This document shows, one piece after another, positions 7,983-14,775 of a stretch of DNA of 42,028 nt. Numbering within the stretch: position 1 is the first letter of the stretch; every line of letters begins with the position of its first letter. Origin of the DNA: JAIMBK01 sp040755975 (GTDB lineage: Bacteria; Bacillota; Desulfotomaculia; Desulfotomaculales; Nap2-2B); the NCBI GenBank assembly GCA_040755975.1, contig JBFLZY010000015.1:1-42028 (forward strand), in the 5' to 3' direction. The notes under the pieces were generated by a model, which was given only the letters and a program-made list of their open reading frames with translations, was not told the origin of the DNA and searched no databases. The translations under genes were made by a program, and so were the position numbers.

Positions 7983-8075
7983 GTGAGGCACAGAGGCGCA
8001 AAGGCCCAGAGGCACAGAGAGACACAGGCGCAAAGGCCCAGAGGCACAAAGGCACAAAGGGACAAAGGCACCGGC
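7983..8075. repeat. Tandem repeat replacing adk between secY and map
   Basis: Variants of GGCACA/GGCGCAAAGG/CCCAGAGG are repeated throughout. A 22-nt unit occurs exactly at 7995-8016 and 8027-8048 (32-nt period). The strand is purine-rich and reads as low-complexity R/K/A/Q peptide if translated, so I exclude it from map. Similar words (GGCACAAAAGGACAAAG) recur at about 19186 and near 22424. Its role is unknown. Confidence 0.65.
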
Positions 8076-8108
8076 GGCCGGTGCAATCGCAACAAGAATT
8101 TGGCGGGG

Positions 8109-8867
8109 ATGGCGGCAGGTTTGATTACGGTGAAGTCGAAACAGGAGCTGGCCTACATGCGGGAGGCCGGAAGAATCGTTGCGCTGACTTTTGCCCAAAT
8201 CGGCAAGGTAATCAAACCGGGAGTCACTACCGGGGAACTGAACCGGCTGGCGGAAGATTTTATCCTGGCCAGGGGAGGGAGGCCGGCTTTTAAGGGTTTG
8301 TACGGCTTCCCGGCCAGCATCTGCACTTCGGTGAACGAAGAAGTGGTGCACGGCATTCCCGGTTTAAGGAAACTGGATAATGGAGATATTATCAGTATTG
8401 ACATCGGCGTAGAAATAAATGGTTATTATGGTGACGGAGCGGTAACTTTTGCGGTTGGGGAGATCGGTCAAGAAGCCGCAAGACTGTTGCGGGTGACGGA
8501 AGAAGCGCTCTATGCGGGGATCGCCAAAGCCCGCGCCGGGTGCCGTTTGTTGGACATCTCGCACGCCATCCAGGCATATGTGGAAAGCCGCGGTTATTCT
8601 GTTGTTCGTGACTACGTGGGCCACGGGATCGGCAGGAGCATGCACGAGGAGCCCCAGGTGCCCAATTTCGGCCGGCCGGGCCGCGGACCCCGCCTGCGGG
8701 CGGGAATGACGCTGGCGATTGAACCGATGATCAACGCGGGCACACACGAGGTGCACGTCTGTGCGGATAACTGGACGGTAGTTACGAAAGACGCCAGGCT
8801 CTCGGCTCATTTTGAGCATACCGTGGCCATTACCGACGGCGAGGCGGAAATTTTGACGCGGTTGTAA
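8109..8867 (+). CDS. map: Methionine aminopeptidase, type I
   Basis: MetAP removes the initiator methionine from nascent proteins using a two-metal site. In the 252-residue product the five metal ligands are visible: D98 and D109 (IDIGVEINGYYGDGA), H172 (GHGIGRSMHEEP), E205 (AIEPMIN) and E236 (FEHTVAIT). It lacks the N-terminal zinc finger of long forms. The open frame reaches back to the secY stop through a repeat, so the start must be internal: ATG 8109, or TTG 8121, which would give MITVKSKQEL and resembles relatives better. Neither has a strong ribosome binding site. In most relatives adk precedes this gene. Confidence 0.94.
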   Translation: MAAGLITVKSKQELAYMREAGRIVALTFAQIGKVIKPGVTTGELNRLAEDFILARGGRPAFKGLYGFPASICTSVNEEVVHGIPGLRKLDNGDIISIDIGVEINGYYGDGAVTFAVGEIGQEAARLLRVTEEALYAGIAKARAGCRLLDISHAIQAYVESRGYSVVRDYVGHGIGRSMHEEPQVPNFGRPGRGPRLRAGMTLAIEPMINAGTHEVHVCADNWTVVTKDARLSAHFEHTVAITDGEAEILTRL

Positions 8868-8880
8868 CACTGGTTGGAAT

Positions 8881-9189
8881 ATGGGGGTACTGGGCGTGGA
8901 AGGCAAATTCGTTCCCGGGCGGCTGGTCTGTTCGACGGCGGGAAGAGATTCCGGAAAATTTTACCTTGTTTTGAACGTCCTCAGTCCAAACATGGTGCAA
9001 GTGGTTAACGGCGAGGAACGAACGATTGCGGCGCCCAAAAAAAAGAACGTGAAGCACCTGACTCCCTACCCGCAACTGGCTGGCGCAATTTTGGAGAAAA
9101 AAAATACCGGTCAGAAAATCACCGACCTTGATATAAAAAAAGCGCTGGAAGAATTGCTTGCGGAAACCCAGGTTAAGGGTTCGCGGTGA
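8881..9189 (+). CDS. KOW-domain RNA-binding protein (L14e-like)
   Basis: This is the small KOW-domain protein, annotated in clostridia as ribosomal protein L14E/L6E/L27E-like, that commonly sits between map and infA. The N-terminal half (PGRLVCSTAGRDSGKFYLVL) carries the KOW-type beta-strand pattern; the C-terminal half is basic then helical. Its exact function is not established; an RNA- or ribosome-associated role is inferred from fold and context. Start may be ATG 8881 or, with a better-spaced GGGGG, GTG 8896. The 3' end overlaps the left arm of a 19-bp inverted repeat. Confidence 0.85.
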   Translation: MGVLGVEGKFVPGRLVCSTAGRDSGKFYLVLNVLSPNMVQVVNGEERTIAAPKKKNVKHLTPYPQLAGAILEKKNTGQKITDLDIKKALEELLAETQVKGSR

Positions 9190-9269
9190 GAGGTTCGGGA
9201 TTCGCGGGGCCGGTTTTGAGCCCTGCAAAAAGGCTGATTTGTTCGAGCTTCGAACCGCGCACCGCGAAC
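9179..9269. repeat. Inverted repeat between KOW gene and infA
   Basis: Arms of 19 nt at 9179-9197 and 9251-9269 are reverse complements except for two positions (left arm GTTCGCGGTGAGAGGTTCG). They enclose 53 nt. The left arm includes the last codons of the KOW gene. The transcript could fold into a long stem inside the operon. It resembles a REP-type element more than a terminator, because no U-tract follows. Confidence 0.6.
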
Positions 9270-9288
9270 ATCGAGAAGGGGGGTTGCT

Positions 9289-9507
9289 ATGTCCAAACAT
9301 GACGTGATCGAGGTTGAGGGAACGGTAATCGAACCACTTCCCAATGCCATGTTCCGGGTTGAGCTGGACAACGGGCACAAGGTGCTCGCGCACGTCTCCG
9401 GCAAGATCAGAATGAACTTCATCCGGATTCTTGCCGGCGATCGGGTGATGGTCGAGTTGTCTCCCTACGATTTAACCCGGGGCCGCATTGTTTATCGGTA
9501 TAAATAA
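9289..9507 (+). CDS. infA: Translation initiation factor IF-1
   Basis: IF-1 binds the 30S A site during initiation. The 72-residue OB-fold protein has the expected sequence: MSKHDVIEVEGTVIEPLPNA, then FRVELDNGHKVLAHVSGKIR and a conserved YDLTRGRIVYRYK end. GAGAAGGGGGG precedes the ATG. It is in canonical position before rpmJ. Confidence 0.97.
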   Translation: MSKHDVIEVEGTVIEPLPNAMFRVELDNGHKVLAHVSGKIRMNFIRILAGDRVMVELSPYDLTRGRIVYRYK

Positions 9508-9540
9508 CACTGAAACTGCGCAGAACAGGGGTGAAAGAAC

Positions 9541-9654
9541 ATGAAAGTGCGACCTTCCGTAAAAGTGATCTGCGAGAAGTGCAAAATTATTCGCCGCCAC
9601 GGAAAAGTCAGGGTTATCTGCGAAAACCCGAAGCATAAACAAAGACAAGGGTAA
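9541..9654 (+). CDS. rpmJ: 50S ribosomal protein L36
   Basis: This 37-residue gene encodes the zinc-ribbon form of L36: MKVRPSVKVICEKCKIIRRH, then GKVRVICENPKHKQRQG. Ligands C11, C14, C27 and H32 are all present. GGGGTGAAAGA precedes the ATG. It lies between infA and rpsM, as in most Firmicutes. Confidence 0.96.
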   Translation: MKVRPSVKVICEKCKIIRRHGKVRVICENPKHKQRQG

Positions 9655-9661
9655 AATTAGT

Positions 9662-9791
9662 GGTGGGTGGTGGGTGGTTGGTGGTTGGGGATAATTAAAA
9701 CGGCAAACTGCTGCCTGATCCGATTAACCTGGTAGCTTTCCGGAATCACCCTGAAAAAAATCCCCACGACCCACGGCCCACGACCACGACC
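9662..9791. repeat. Imperfect 30-nt inverted repeat between rpmJ and rpsM
   Basis: A G/T-rich run built of GGTGGGT-like words (9662-9691) is matched by a complementary C/A-rich run (9761-9791) around a 69-nt loop. Pairing is imperfect but extensive, especially allowing G-U pairs. It ends just before the rpsM ribosome binding site AAAAGGAGGTG. Confidence 0.5.
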
Positions 9792-9809
9792 AAAAGGAGG
9801 TGTTTTTGG

Positions 9810-10181
9810 ATGGCCCGGATAGCCGGGGTGGATTTGCCGCGCGATAAGCGGGTGGAGGTCGGCCTTACCTATATTTACGGGATCGGCCGTTCTTCTTCGA
9901 AAAAAATTTTGGCGCAGGCGGGAGTCAATCCGGACACAAGAATCAGAAACCTCACGGAAGAGGAAGTGAATAGATTAAGGGAAATTATTGAAAAGAATTA
10001 CCAGGTGGAAGGGGACTTGCGGCGGGAAGTCGCCATGAACATTAAAAGGTTGATTGAAATCGGGTGTTACCGCGGGTTGCGCCACCGCCGGGGTTTGCCC
10101 GTGCGGGGTCAGCGGACGAGAACGAACGCCCGCACGCGCAAAGGCCCGCGGAAGACTGTCGGCGTGCGCCGCAAGAAATAG
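9810..10181 (+). CDS. rpsM: 30S ribosomal protein S13
   Basis: S13 contacts the P-site tRNA and forms intersubunit bridges from the 30S head. The 123-residue product shows MARIAGVDLPRDKRVEVGLT, the helix-two-turn-helix segment with YIYGIGRSSSKKIL and the basic tail with GLPVRGQRTRTNARTRKGPR. AAAAGGAGGTG lies upstream. A 155-nt spacer with an inverted repeat precedes it. Confidence 0.97.
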   Translation: MARIAGVDLPRDKRVEVGLTYIYGIGRSSSKKILAQAGVNPDTRIRNLTEEEVNRLREIIEKNYQVEGDLRREVAMNIKRLIEIGCYRGLRHRRGLPVRGQRTRTNARTRKGPRKTVGVRRKK

Positions 10182-10220
10182 AAGTGGGCGCCTCGCACAT
10201 TTCATGAAGGAGGTATTTAA

Positions 10221-10610
10221 ATGGCGCGAAGAGCAGTACGCACCAAGCGCCGGGAACGCAAAAACATCGAGCACGGGGTAGCGCACATCAAGTCTACCTT
10301 TAACAATACGGTTGTAACCATTACCGATCCGAAAGGGAATGCCGTTTCCTGGGCCAGCGCCGGGACGGTGGGCTTCAAGGGCTCGCGGAAGAGCACGCCC
10401 TTTGCCGCCCAGATGGCTGCCGAGAGGGCGGCCAAAGAAGCCATCGAACACGGCATGAAACAGGTGGAAGTAATGGTCAAGGGTCCTGGCGCGGGCCGGG
10501 AAGCGGCGATCCGCTCCCTGCAGGCCGCCGGGCTGGAGGTAAGCCTCATCAAGGACGTTACCCCCATCCCGCACAACGGCTGCCGGCCGCCCAAGCGCCG
10601 GAGGGTCTAG
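10221..10610 (+). CDS. rpsK: 30S ribosomal protein S11
   Basis: S11 lies on the platform of the 30S subunit near the mRNA exit. The 129-residue product contains HIKSTFNNTVVTITDPKGN, GSRKSTPFAAQMAAE and the C-terminal DVTPIPHNGCRPPKRRRV. GAAGGAGG precedes the ATG. Normal length and order. Confidence 0.97.
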   Translation: MARRAVRTKRRERKNIEHGVAHIKSTFNNTVVTITDPKGNAVSWASAGTVGFKGSRKSTPFAAQMAAERAAKEAIEHGMKQVEVMVKGPGAGREAAIRSLQAAGLEVSLIKDVTPIPHNGCRPPKRRRV

Positions 10611-10661
10611 CTGCCGATTATTGTTGCGATCCGGTAATCAAGGGAGGTAAGGAGAAAGTAA

Positions 10662-11288
10662 ATGGCCAGATACACAGGTTCGACGTGTCGCCTGTGCCGT
10701 CGCGAAGGCGCTAAGCTCTATTTAAAAGGAGATCGTTGCTATTCCCCGCGGTGCGCAATTGAACGGCGCAACTACGCGCCGGGCATCCACGGGCAAAACC
10801 GTAAAAAACTCAGCGAATACGGGATCCAGTTGCGGGAGAAGCAAAAGGCGCGGCGGATTTACGGGGTGCTGGAAACCCAGTTCCGGAACTATTTTGCCCG
10901 GGCCGAAAGGATGAAAGGGATTACCGGGGAAAATCTCCTGCAGCTCCTCGAACGGCGCCTGGATAACGTCGTTTACCGGCTGGGGCTGGCTTCTTCGCGG
11001 GTGGAGGCCAGGCAGCTGGTCCGCCACGGGCATTTCCGGGTGAACGGGCGCAAAGTAACTATTCCCTCTTTCCTGGTTCGCCCCGGGGATGTGGTGGAGA
11101 TAGCGGAAAAAAGTAAAGAATCCCCGAAGTTGGCGGAATTGATGGCGAAGGCCGCCGAACAGACCCCGCCGCCCTGGCTGGAGTACGACAAAGAACGGGC
11201 CGTCGGGAGGGTGCTCGCCCTGCCCACGCGGGAGCAAATTGATGTTCCCGTGCAGGAGCACCTGATCGTTGAGTTGTACTCCAAGTAG
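10662..11288 (+). CDS. rpsD: 30S ribosomal protein S4, zinc-binding type
   Basis: S4 nucleates 16S rRNA folding and in many bacteria represses the alpha operon. The 208-residue product has four N-terminal cysteines (C9, C12, C26, C31) expected to bind zinc, and an S4 RNA-binding domain with RLDNVVYRLGLASSRVEARQ and GHFRVNGRKV around residues 97-130. GGGAGGTAAGGAG lies upstream. Order rpsK-rpsD-rpoA is canonical; in some Firmicutes rpsD lies elsewhere. Confidence 0.97.
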   Translation: MARYTGSTCRLCRREGAKLYLKGDRCYSPRCAIERRNYAPGIHGQNRKKLSEYGIQLREKQKARRIYGVLETQFRNYFARAERMKGITGENLLQLLERRLDNVVYRLGLASSRVEARQLVRHGHFRVNGRKVTIPSFLVRPGDVVEIAEKSKESPKLAELMAKAAEQTPPPWLEYDKERAVGRVLALPTREQIDVPVQEHLIVELYSK

Positions 11289-11332
11289 CCGCGAAACGGC
11301 GTTAAAAAGGCTGAGGGAAAGTCAAAATGGAA

Positions 11333-11367
11333 GTTAAGAGGCCTCTAACCTCCGGCTTCTAACCTCC
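11333..11367. repeat. Palindrome and direct repeat in rpsD-rpoA spacer
   Basis: GTTAAGAGGCCTCTAAC (11333-11349) is palindromic with a one-base bulge. It overlaps a direct repeat TCTAACCTCC present at 11344-11353 and again at 11358-11367. The element ends 7 nt before the GGGGG ribosome binding site of rpoA, so a transcript hairpin here could affect rpoA translation. Confidence 0.5.
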
Positions 11368-11389
11368 AAAACAGGGGGTGCGTAAGTTC

Positions 11390-12337
11390 ATGCTGGAAAT
11401 TGAAAAACCGCGGATTGAATGCGTGCAGATGAGTGAAGACAACGCCTACGCGAAATTTGTGGTCGAACCCCTGGAAAGGGGGTACGGGATCACCCTGGGT
11501 AATTCGATGCGGCGGATCCTGCTTTCTTCTCTTCCGGGGGCGGCCATTACTTCGGTGAAAATCGACGGCGTGTTGCACGAGTTTTCTACCATTCCGGGAG
11601 TGGTCGAAGACGTTACGGAGATCATTCTCAACCTGAAAAGTTTGTGCTTGAAGATGTACACCGACGAGGAAAAAACCCTGCGCGTTGAAGCGAAAGGCGA
11701 AGGAGTGGTCACGGCCGGCGACATCATCCACGACGCGGACGTGGAAATTTTGAATCCGGATTTGCACATCGCCACCCTGGCCGACGGCGGGCGGCTTTTC
11801 ATGGAAATGACGGCAGCGAAAGGGCGCGGCTACGTGCCTGCCGAAAGAAATAAAAAAGGTGAGCACATTATCGGTTTAATTCCCATCGATTCGATTTTTT
11901 CGCCGGTTCGCAAAGTCAATTTTACGGTGGAAAACACGCGCGTCGGCCAGCGCACCGATTATGATAAATTAACGCTGGAAGTCTGGACGAACGGGAGCAT
12001 CCGCCCCGACGAGGCGGCGAGCCTTTCGGCCAAAATTCTGGGCGAACACCTGCAGCTGTTCGTCAGGCTTACCGAAGCCGCCAACAACGTGGAAATTATG
12101 GTGGAGAAAGAAGAGGAGCAGAAAAATAAGCTCCTGGAAATGAGCATCGAGGAGCTGGACCTCTCCGTCCGGTCGTACAACTGCTTGAAGCGCGCCGGTA
12201 TCAATACGGTGGAGGAATTAATCCAGCGCAACGAGGAAGACATGATGAAAGTGCGCAACCTCGGGAAAAAATCGCTGGAAGAGGTCATCAAAAAGCTGAA
12301 TGAATTAGGGCTTTCTTTGCGGAAGAGCGACGACTGA
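11390..12337 (+). CDS. rpoA: RNA polymerase alpha subunit
   Basis: The alpha subunit dimerises to nucleate RNA polymerase assembly and contacts activators and UP elements. The 315-residue product has the N-terminal domain (MLEIEKPRIEC, ERGYGITLGNSMRRILLSSL, about residues 1-225) and a C-terminal helix-hairpin domain (ELDLSVRSYNCLKRAGINTV, about 245-310). I chose ATG 11390, which matches the family start and sits 11 nt after the GGGGG; an in-frame GTG at 11378 overlaps that box. Confidence 0.97.
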   Translation: MLEIEKPRIECVQMSEDNAYAKFVVEPLERGYGITLGNSMRRILLSSLPGAAITSVKIDGVLHEFSTIPGVVEDVTEIILNLKSLCLKMYTDEEKTLRVEAKGEGVVTAGDIIHDADVEILNPDLHIATLADGGRLFMEMTAAKGRGYVPAERNKKGEHIIGLIPIDSIFSPVRKVNFTVENTRVGQRTDYDKLTLEVWTNGSIRPDEAASLSAKILGEHLQLFVRLTEAANNVEIMVEKEEEQKNKLLEMSIEELDLSVRSYNCLKRAGINTVEELIQRNEEDMMKVRNLGKKSLEEVIKKLNELGLSLRKSDD

Positions 12338-12364
12338 GGAACGCTGACTTTAAGGAGGATTTTT

Positions 12365-12703
12365 ATGGGCTATCGTAAATTAAGGCGGCTCAGCGGCCAC
12401 CGCCGGGCCATGTTAAGAAACCTGGTGACTTCCCTGTTGCGCAACAACCGCGTCGTTACGACGGAAACCAGGGCCAAAGAAATTACAAGGCTGGCCGATA
12501 AAATGATTACCCTGGCCAAAAAGGGCGATCTGGGCTCCCGGCGGCTGGCCCTTGCTTATATTTACGACGAAGACGTGGTGCGCCGGCTGTTTAACGAGCT
12601 GGGTGAAAAATACAGCGGGCGCCCCGGCGGGTATACGCGGATCACCAAGATGGGCTGCCGGCGCGGCGACGGGGCCCCCCTGGCCCTGGTCGAGCTGGTT
12701 TAA
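12365..12703 (+). CDS. rplQ: 50S ribosomal protein L17
   Basis: L17 binds 23S rRNA near the exit tunnel. The 112-residue product has the signature MGYRKLRRLSGHRRAMLRNL, VVTTETRAKEITRLADKMI and the GGYTRITKMGCRRGDGAPLA end. TAAGGAGG precedes the ATG. It closes the ribosomal run. The next 132 nt hold T-rich stretches but no convincing hairpin terminator. Confidence 0.97.
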   Translation: MGYRKLRRLSGHRRAMLRNLVTSLLRNNRVVTTETRAKEITRLADKMITLAKKGDLGSRRLALAYIYDEDVVRRLFNELGEKYSGRPGGYTRITKMGCRRGDGAPLALVELV

Positions 12704-12835
12704 TTAAACAATTTCTTTTTGCCCTTTTTTGGAGCGCCGGGGCATCTCCGATAGTCCTGGCAGCCTTGAGGTTTTTTGCTTGCTTTTTCTTTGTACCCCA
12801 TAGTAGAATGGAATTATCCGGGAGGAGGTGTCGGT

Positions 12836-13096
12836 GTGAACCAGTTGAACTCTGCTCTTAAACAAGAACTCCAAAGGTTAATCGGGGATAAAACAAGTAC
12901 GGTTCTGGACCTGGGCGATCGCCGGGTTTTAATCACGACCATTGATACCCAGAGGGTATATGAGCTGGATGACGATTTAAATGACCCTTTTATCGCTGAA
13001 ATTGTGGCAAGGGGATACGAAGAATACCAGACCGGGCAGCTGCTCGATCATCAGGAAGTGATTCAGCAGATGAATAAGGACGATGCGGGCGATTAA
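12836..13096 (+). CDS. Probable antitoxin of a RelE/ParE-type pair
   Basis: This 86-residue acidic protein (starting (M)NQLNSALKQELQRLIGDK) is not a family I recognise by name. It is called an antitoxin because its last 14 nt overlap a RelE/ParE-like toxin, it is small and acidic, and its C-terminal half (DPFIAEIVARGYEEYQTGQL) resembles toxin-wrapping antitoxin tails. GTG 12836 is chosen because GGAGGAGG lies 7 nt upstream; the frame extends to an ATG at 12776 without a ribosome binding site. The pair splits the ribosomal genes from the ECF module, where relatives usually have none, so recent insertion is likely. Confidence 0.65.
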   Translation: MNQLNSALKQELQRLIGDKTSTVLDLGDRRVLITTIDTQRVYELDDDLNDPFIAEIVARGYEEYQTGQLLDHQEVIQQMNKDDAGD

Positions 13097-13331
13097 GTGG
13101 ACGTTTGAAGCACGCACCCGTTTTTTAACTATCGAGAGCAGACGGATTCAGGAAAGGATTTTAGCATCCCTGGAAAATGCAGCCAGATTCCCTGGGATGT
13201 TTCCCCGGGCAAAATCGCGCCTGTATCCGGAATTGCGCGCAATACCGGTTAAACCTTTTATCGTTCTTTATGATTTTAACGGTGAGGTCCTTGTGGTGGT
13301 TGCCGTGTACCATCAAAAGCAGCATTATTAG
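13083..13331 (+). CDS. RelE/ParE-family toxin
   Basis: The 82-residue product has the plan of the RelE/ParE superfamily: an N-terminal strand (AIKWTFEARTRF), two helices (IQERILASLENAARFPGMFP), then strands ending in LRAIPVKPFIVLYDFNGEVL and VVAVYHQKQHY. Arg and His residues near the C-terminus could be catalytic, but I cannot say whether it cleaves mRNA (RelE-like) or acts on gyrase (ParE-like). AAGGA lies just before the ATG, and the gene overlaps its presumed antitoxin by 14 nt. No frameshift is apparent, so the pair may be active. Confidence 0.75.
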   Translation: MRAIKWTFEARTRFLTIESRRIQERILASLENAARFPGMFPRAKSRLYPELRAIPVKPFIVLYDFNGEVLVVVAVYHQKQHY

Positions 13332-13375
13332 TTAATGGAGGACAGTGACTTCAGGCAGACCGCTTCTTTGCAAAA

Positions 13376-14257
13376 TTGTCAGTGGATAATTACTATCTGG
13401 TCATAGATAATTTAAAGTATGTTTATGATTTTCGCGGGCCGGAGAAAAAAGCGGCTTTAGATGGAATCAACGCTCGTGTTGCCCGGGGGGAGTTCATCGC
13501 CGTCATCGGTCCGAACGGCTCCGGCAAATCCACCCTGGCCCGCCACCTGAACGCCCTCCTGCTGCCTACCGAAGGCCGCGTCAGCGTGAACGGCCTGGAC
13601 ACGCGTCAGCCGGATAACCACCGCGCCATCCGGCGGGAGGTGGGGATGATCTTTCAAAATCCGGACAACCAGATCGTGGCCGCCACCGTGGAGGAAGACG
13701 TCGCCTTCGGCCCGGAAAACCTGGGCCTGCCGGCGGAAGAGATCAAAAGGCGCGTGGAGGCGGCCCTCCGGGTGGCGGGGCTGGAGCGGATGCGCACCGT
13801 CCCGCCGCACTTTTTGTCGGGCGGGCAGAAGCAGCGCCTGGCCGTGGCCGCTGCCCTGGCCATGGAACCGGGCTGCCTGGTTTGCGACGAGCCCACCGCT
13901 ATGCTGGACCCCGCCGGCCGGGAGGAGGTTCTCCAGACGCTGCTTCGGCTGAACAGGGAAGAAAAACTCACTGTTATATTGATTACTCAATTTATGGAAG
14001 AGGCTGCCCTGGCCCGGAAAATCTGGCTGCTGGATAAGGGCAGGCTTGTTTTTTCCGGGGCGCCCGGGGAGCTTTTTGCCCGGCCGCAACTGCTGTTCGC
14101 CTGCGGCCTGGAACTGCCGGCGCCGGCGGAGGTGGCCCGGCGGCTGCGGGCGGCGGGCTGGCCGCTTTCCCCCGGCGTGCTTACTCTGGACGACTTGGTT
14201 GCCGGGTTGCGGCGGATAATGGGGCGAAATACCTTTCCCGACCAAAATATGATATAA
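13376..14257 (+). CDS. ecfA1: ECF transporter ATPase EcfA1 (CbiO family)
   Basis: One of two ABC ATPases that energise uptake of vitamins or metal ions through ECF transporters, at the cytoplasmic face of the membrane. The 293-residue product has Walker A GPNGSGKST (about 45-53), the Q-loop MIFQNPDNQ, signature LSGGQKQR and Walker B CLVCDEP followed by TAMLDP. The start is uncertain: TTG 13376 or GTG 13382, neither with a good ribosome binding site, possibly because the toxin-antitoxin insertion disturbed the 5' end. Together with ecfA2 and ecfT it forms the shared energizing module; no S component is in the window. Confidence 0.9.
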   Translation: MSVDNYYLVIDNLKYVYDFRGPEKKAALDGINARVARGEFIAVIGPNGSGKSTLARHLNALLLPTEGRVSVNGLDTRQPDNHRAIRREVGMIFQNPDNQIVAATVEEDVAFGPENLGLPAEEIKRRVEAALRVAGLERMRTVPPHFLSGGQKQRLAVAAALAMEPGCLVCDEPTAMLDPAGREEVLQTLLRLNREEKLTVILITQFMEEAALARKIWLLDKGRLVFSGAPGELFARPQLLFACGLELPAPAEVARRLRAAGWPLSPGVLTLDDLVAGLRRIMGRNTFPDQNMI

Positions 14258-14258
14258 T
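14253..14258 (+). promoter_or_regulatory. Candidate -10 box before hicB remnant
   Basis: A perfect TATAAT overlaps the ecfA1 stop, 14 nt before the HicB-like ATG. The hexamer 17 nt upstream (TACCTT) is a poor -35. Possible relic promoter of the toxin-antitoxin cassette. Confidence 0.3.
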
Positions 14259-14272
14259 ACCGGCAAGGGGGT

Positions 14273-14520
14273 ATGAATATGGAAAATTTAATCAAGCGGA
14301 AAGCGCCCAGCCTGAAGTTCACCGGTAAATATACTCCCGTAGCCGAGGGCTACCGGGGGAGTGTATCGAGGTAGATGTTGTAGTCCAGGGCAAGACTTTG
14401 GAAGAAACGAGAAATCTTCTGAAGGAAGCAGTAAAATTTCATCTGGAGGTCTTCGGCCCGGAAGAACTTGCCCGGTTTCAGAGCGTTTTTTACGAAACTT
14501 TCGAGGTAAGCAATGCCTAA
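14273..14520 (+). pseudogene. Frameshifted HicB-like antitoxin
   Basis: The first reading frame (ATG 14273 or 14279 after AAGGGGGT) gives SLKFTGKYTPVAEGYRGSV and stops at 14372. The following sequence in another frame gives VDVVVQGKTLEETRNLLKEA, then VKFHLEVFGPEELARF. Together these are the two halves of the HicB fold (YTPVxxGY, QGKTLEExxxxLKEA, fLE), with the central part around the usual ELPG shortened and shifted. No single frame spans it, so the antitoxin is probably inactive. Its stop overlaps the HicA start. Confidence 0.75.
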
Positions 14521-14747
14521 GTATCCGGAACTAAAGTACCGTCAAGTTGTCCAATTGTTGAAAGATTTCGGTGTGGAGATAGTCCGGATAAAGGGTTCAA
14601 AACACGCCTGTCGTAATCGTGACGGGCACAAGTTTACTTTTGATTTACATCCCAGCCAATCAGCGTGGCCCGTTTTGGTAAAGGCCGCTGGTAAAGCGCG
14701 CCGGGATCGGCGCAGAAGATTTCGAGAAATGGCTTAAAGGAACATGA
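14513..14747 (+). pseudogene. Frameshifted HicA-like toxin
   Basis: HicA toxins are small mRNA interferases with a dsRBD-like fold and a catalytic histidine. This frame begins MPKYPELKYRQVVQLLKDFG and has the HicA core VRIKGSKHACRNRDGHKFTF, with the likely active-site histidine in GSKH. The frame as it stands ends at 14737 with an Arg-rich tail (KARRDRRRRF). Shifting by one base near 14702 instead gives GIGAEDFEKWLKGT and a stop at 14745-14747, the normal HicA-type ending. So one base has been gained or lost. Loss of toxicity would fit the broken partner antitoxin. A sequencing error is the main alternative. Confidence 0.75.
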
Positions 14748-14775
14748 TCAGCAATTGCGTTAAAGTTCTGGAGTT

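Noticed and set aside
7983..8108. Basic N-terminal extension of methionine aminopeptidase
   Set aside because: It is translation of a DNA tandem repeat with no resemblance to a zinc-finger extension; the enzyme begins at 8109 or 8121.
9662..9791. CRISPR-like repeats
   Set aside because: Repeated GGTGGGT words have no regular repeat-spacer spacing; it is an inverted repeat.
12704..12835. Terminator after rplQ
   Set aside because: T-rich runs are present but I found no stable hairpin next to one, so transcription may continue into the toxin-antitoxin and ECF genes.
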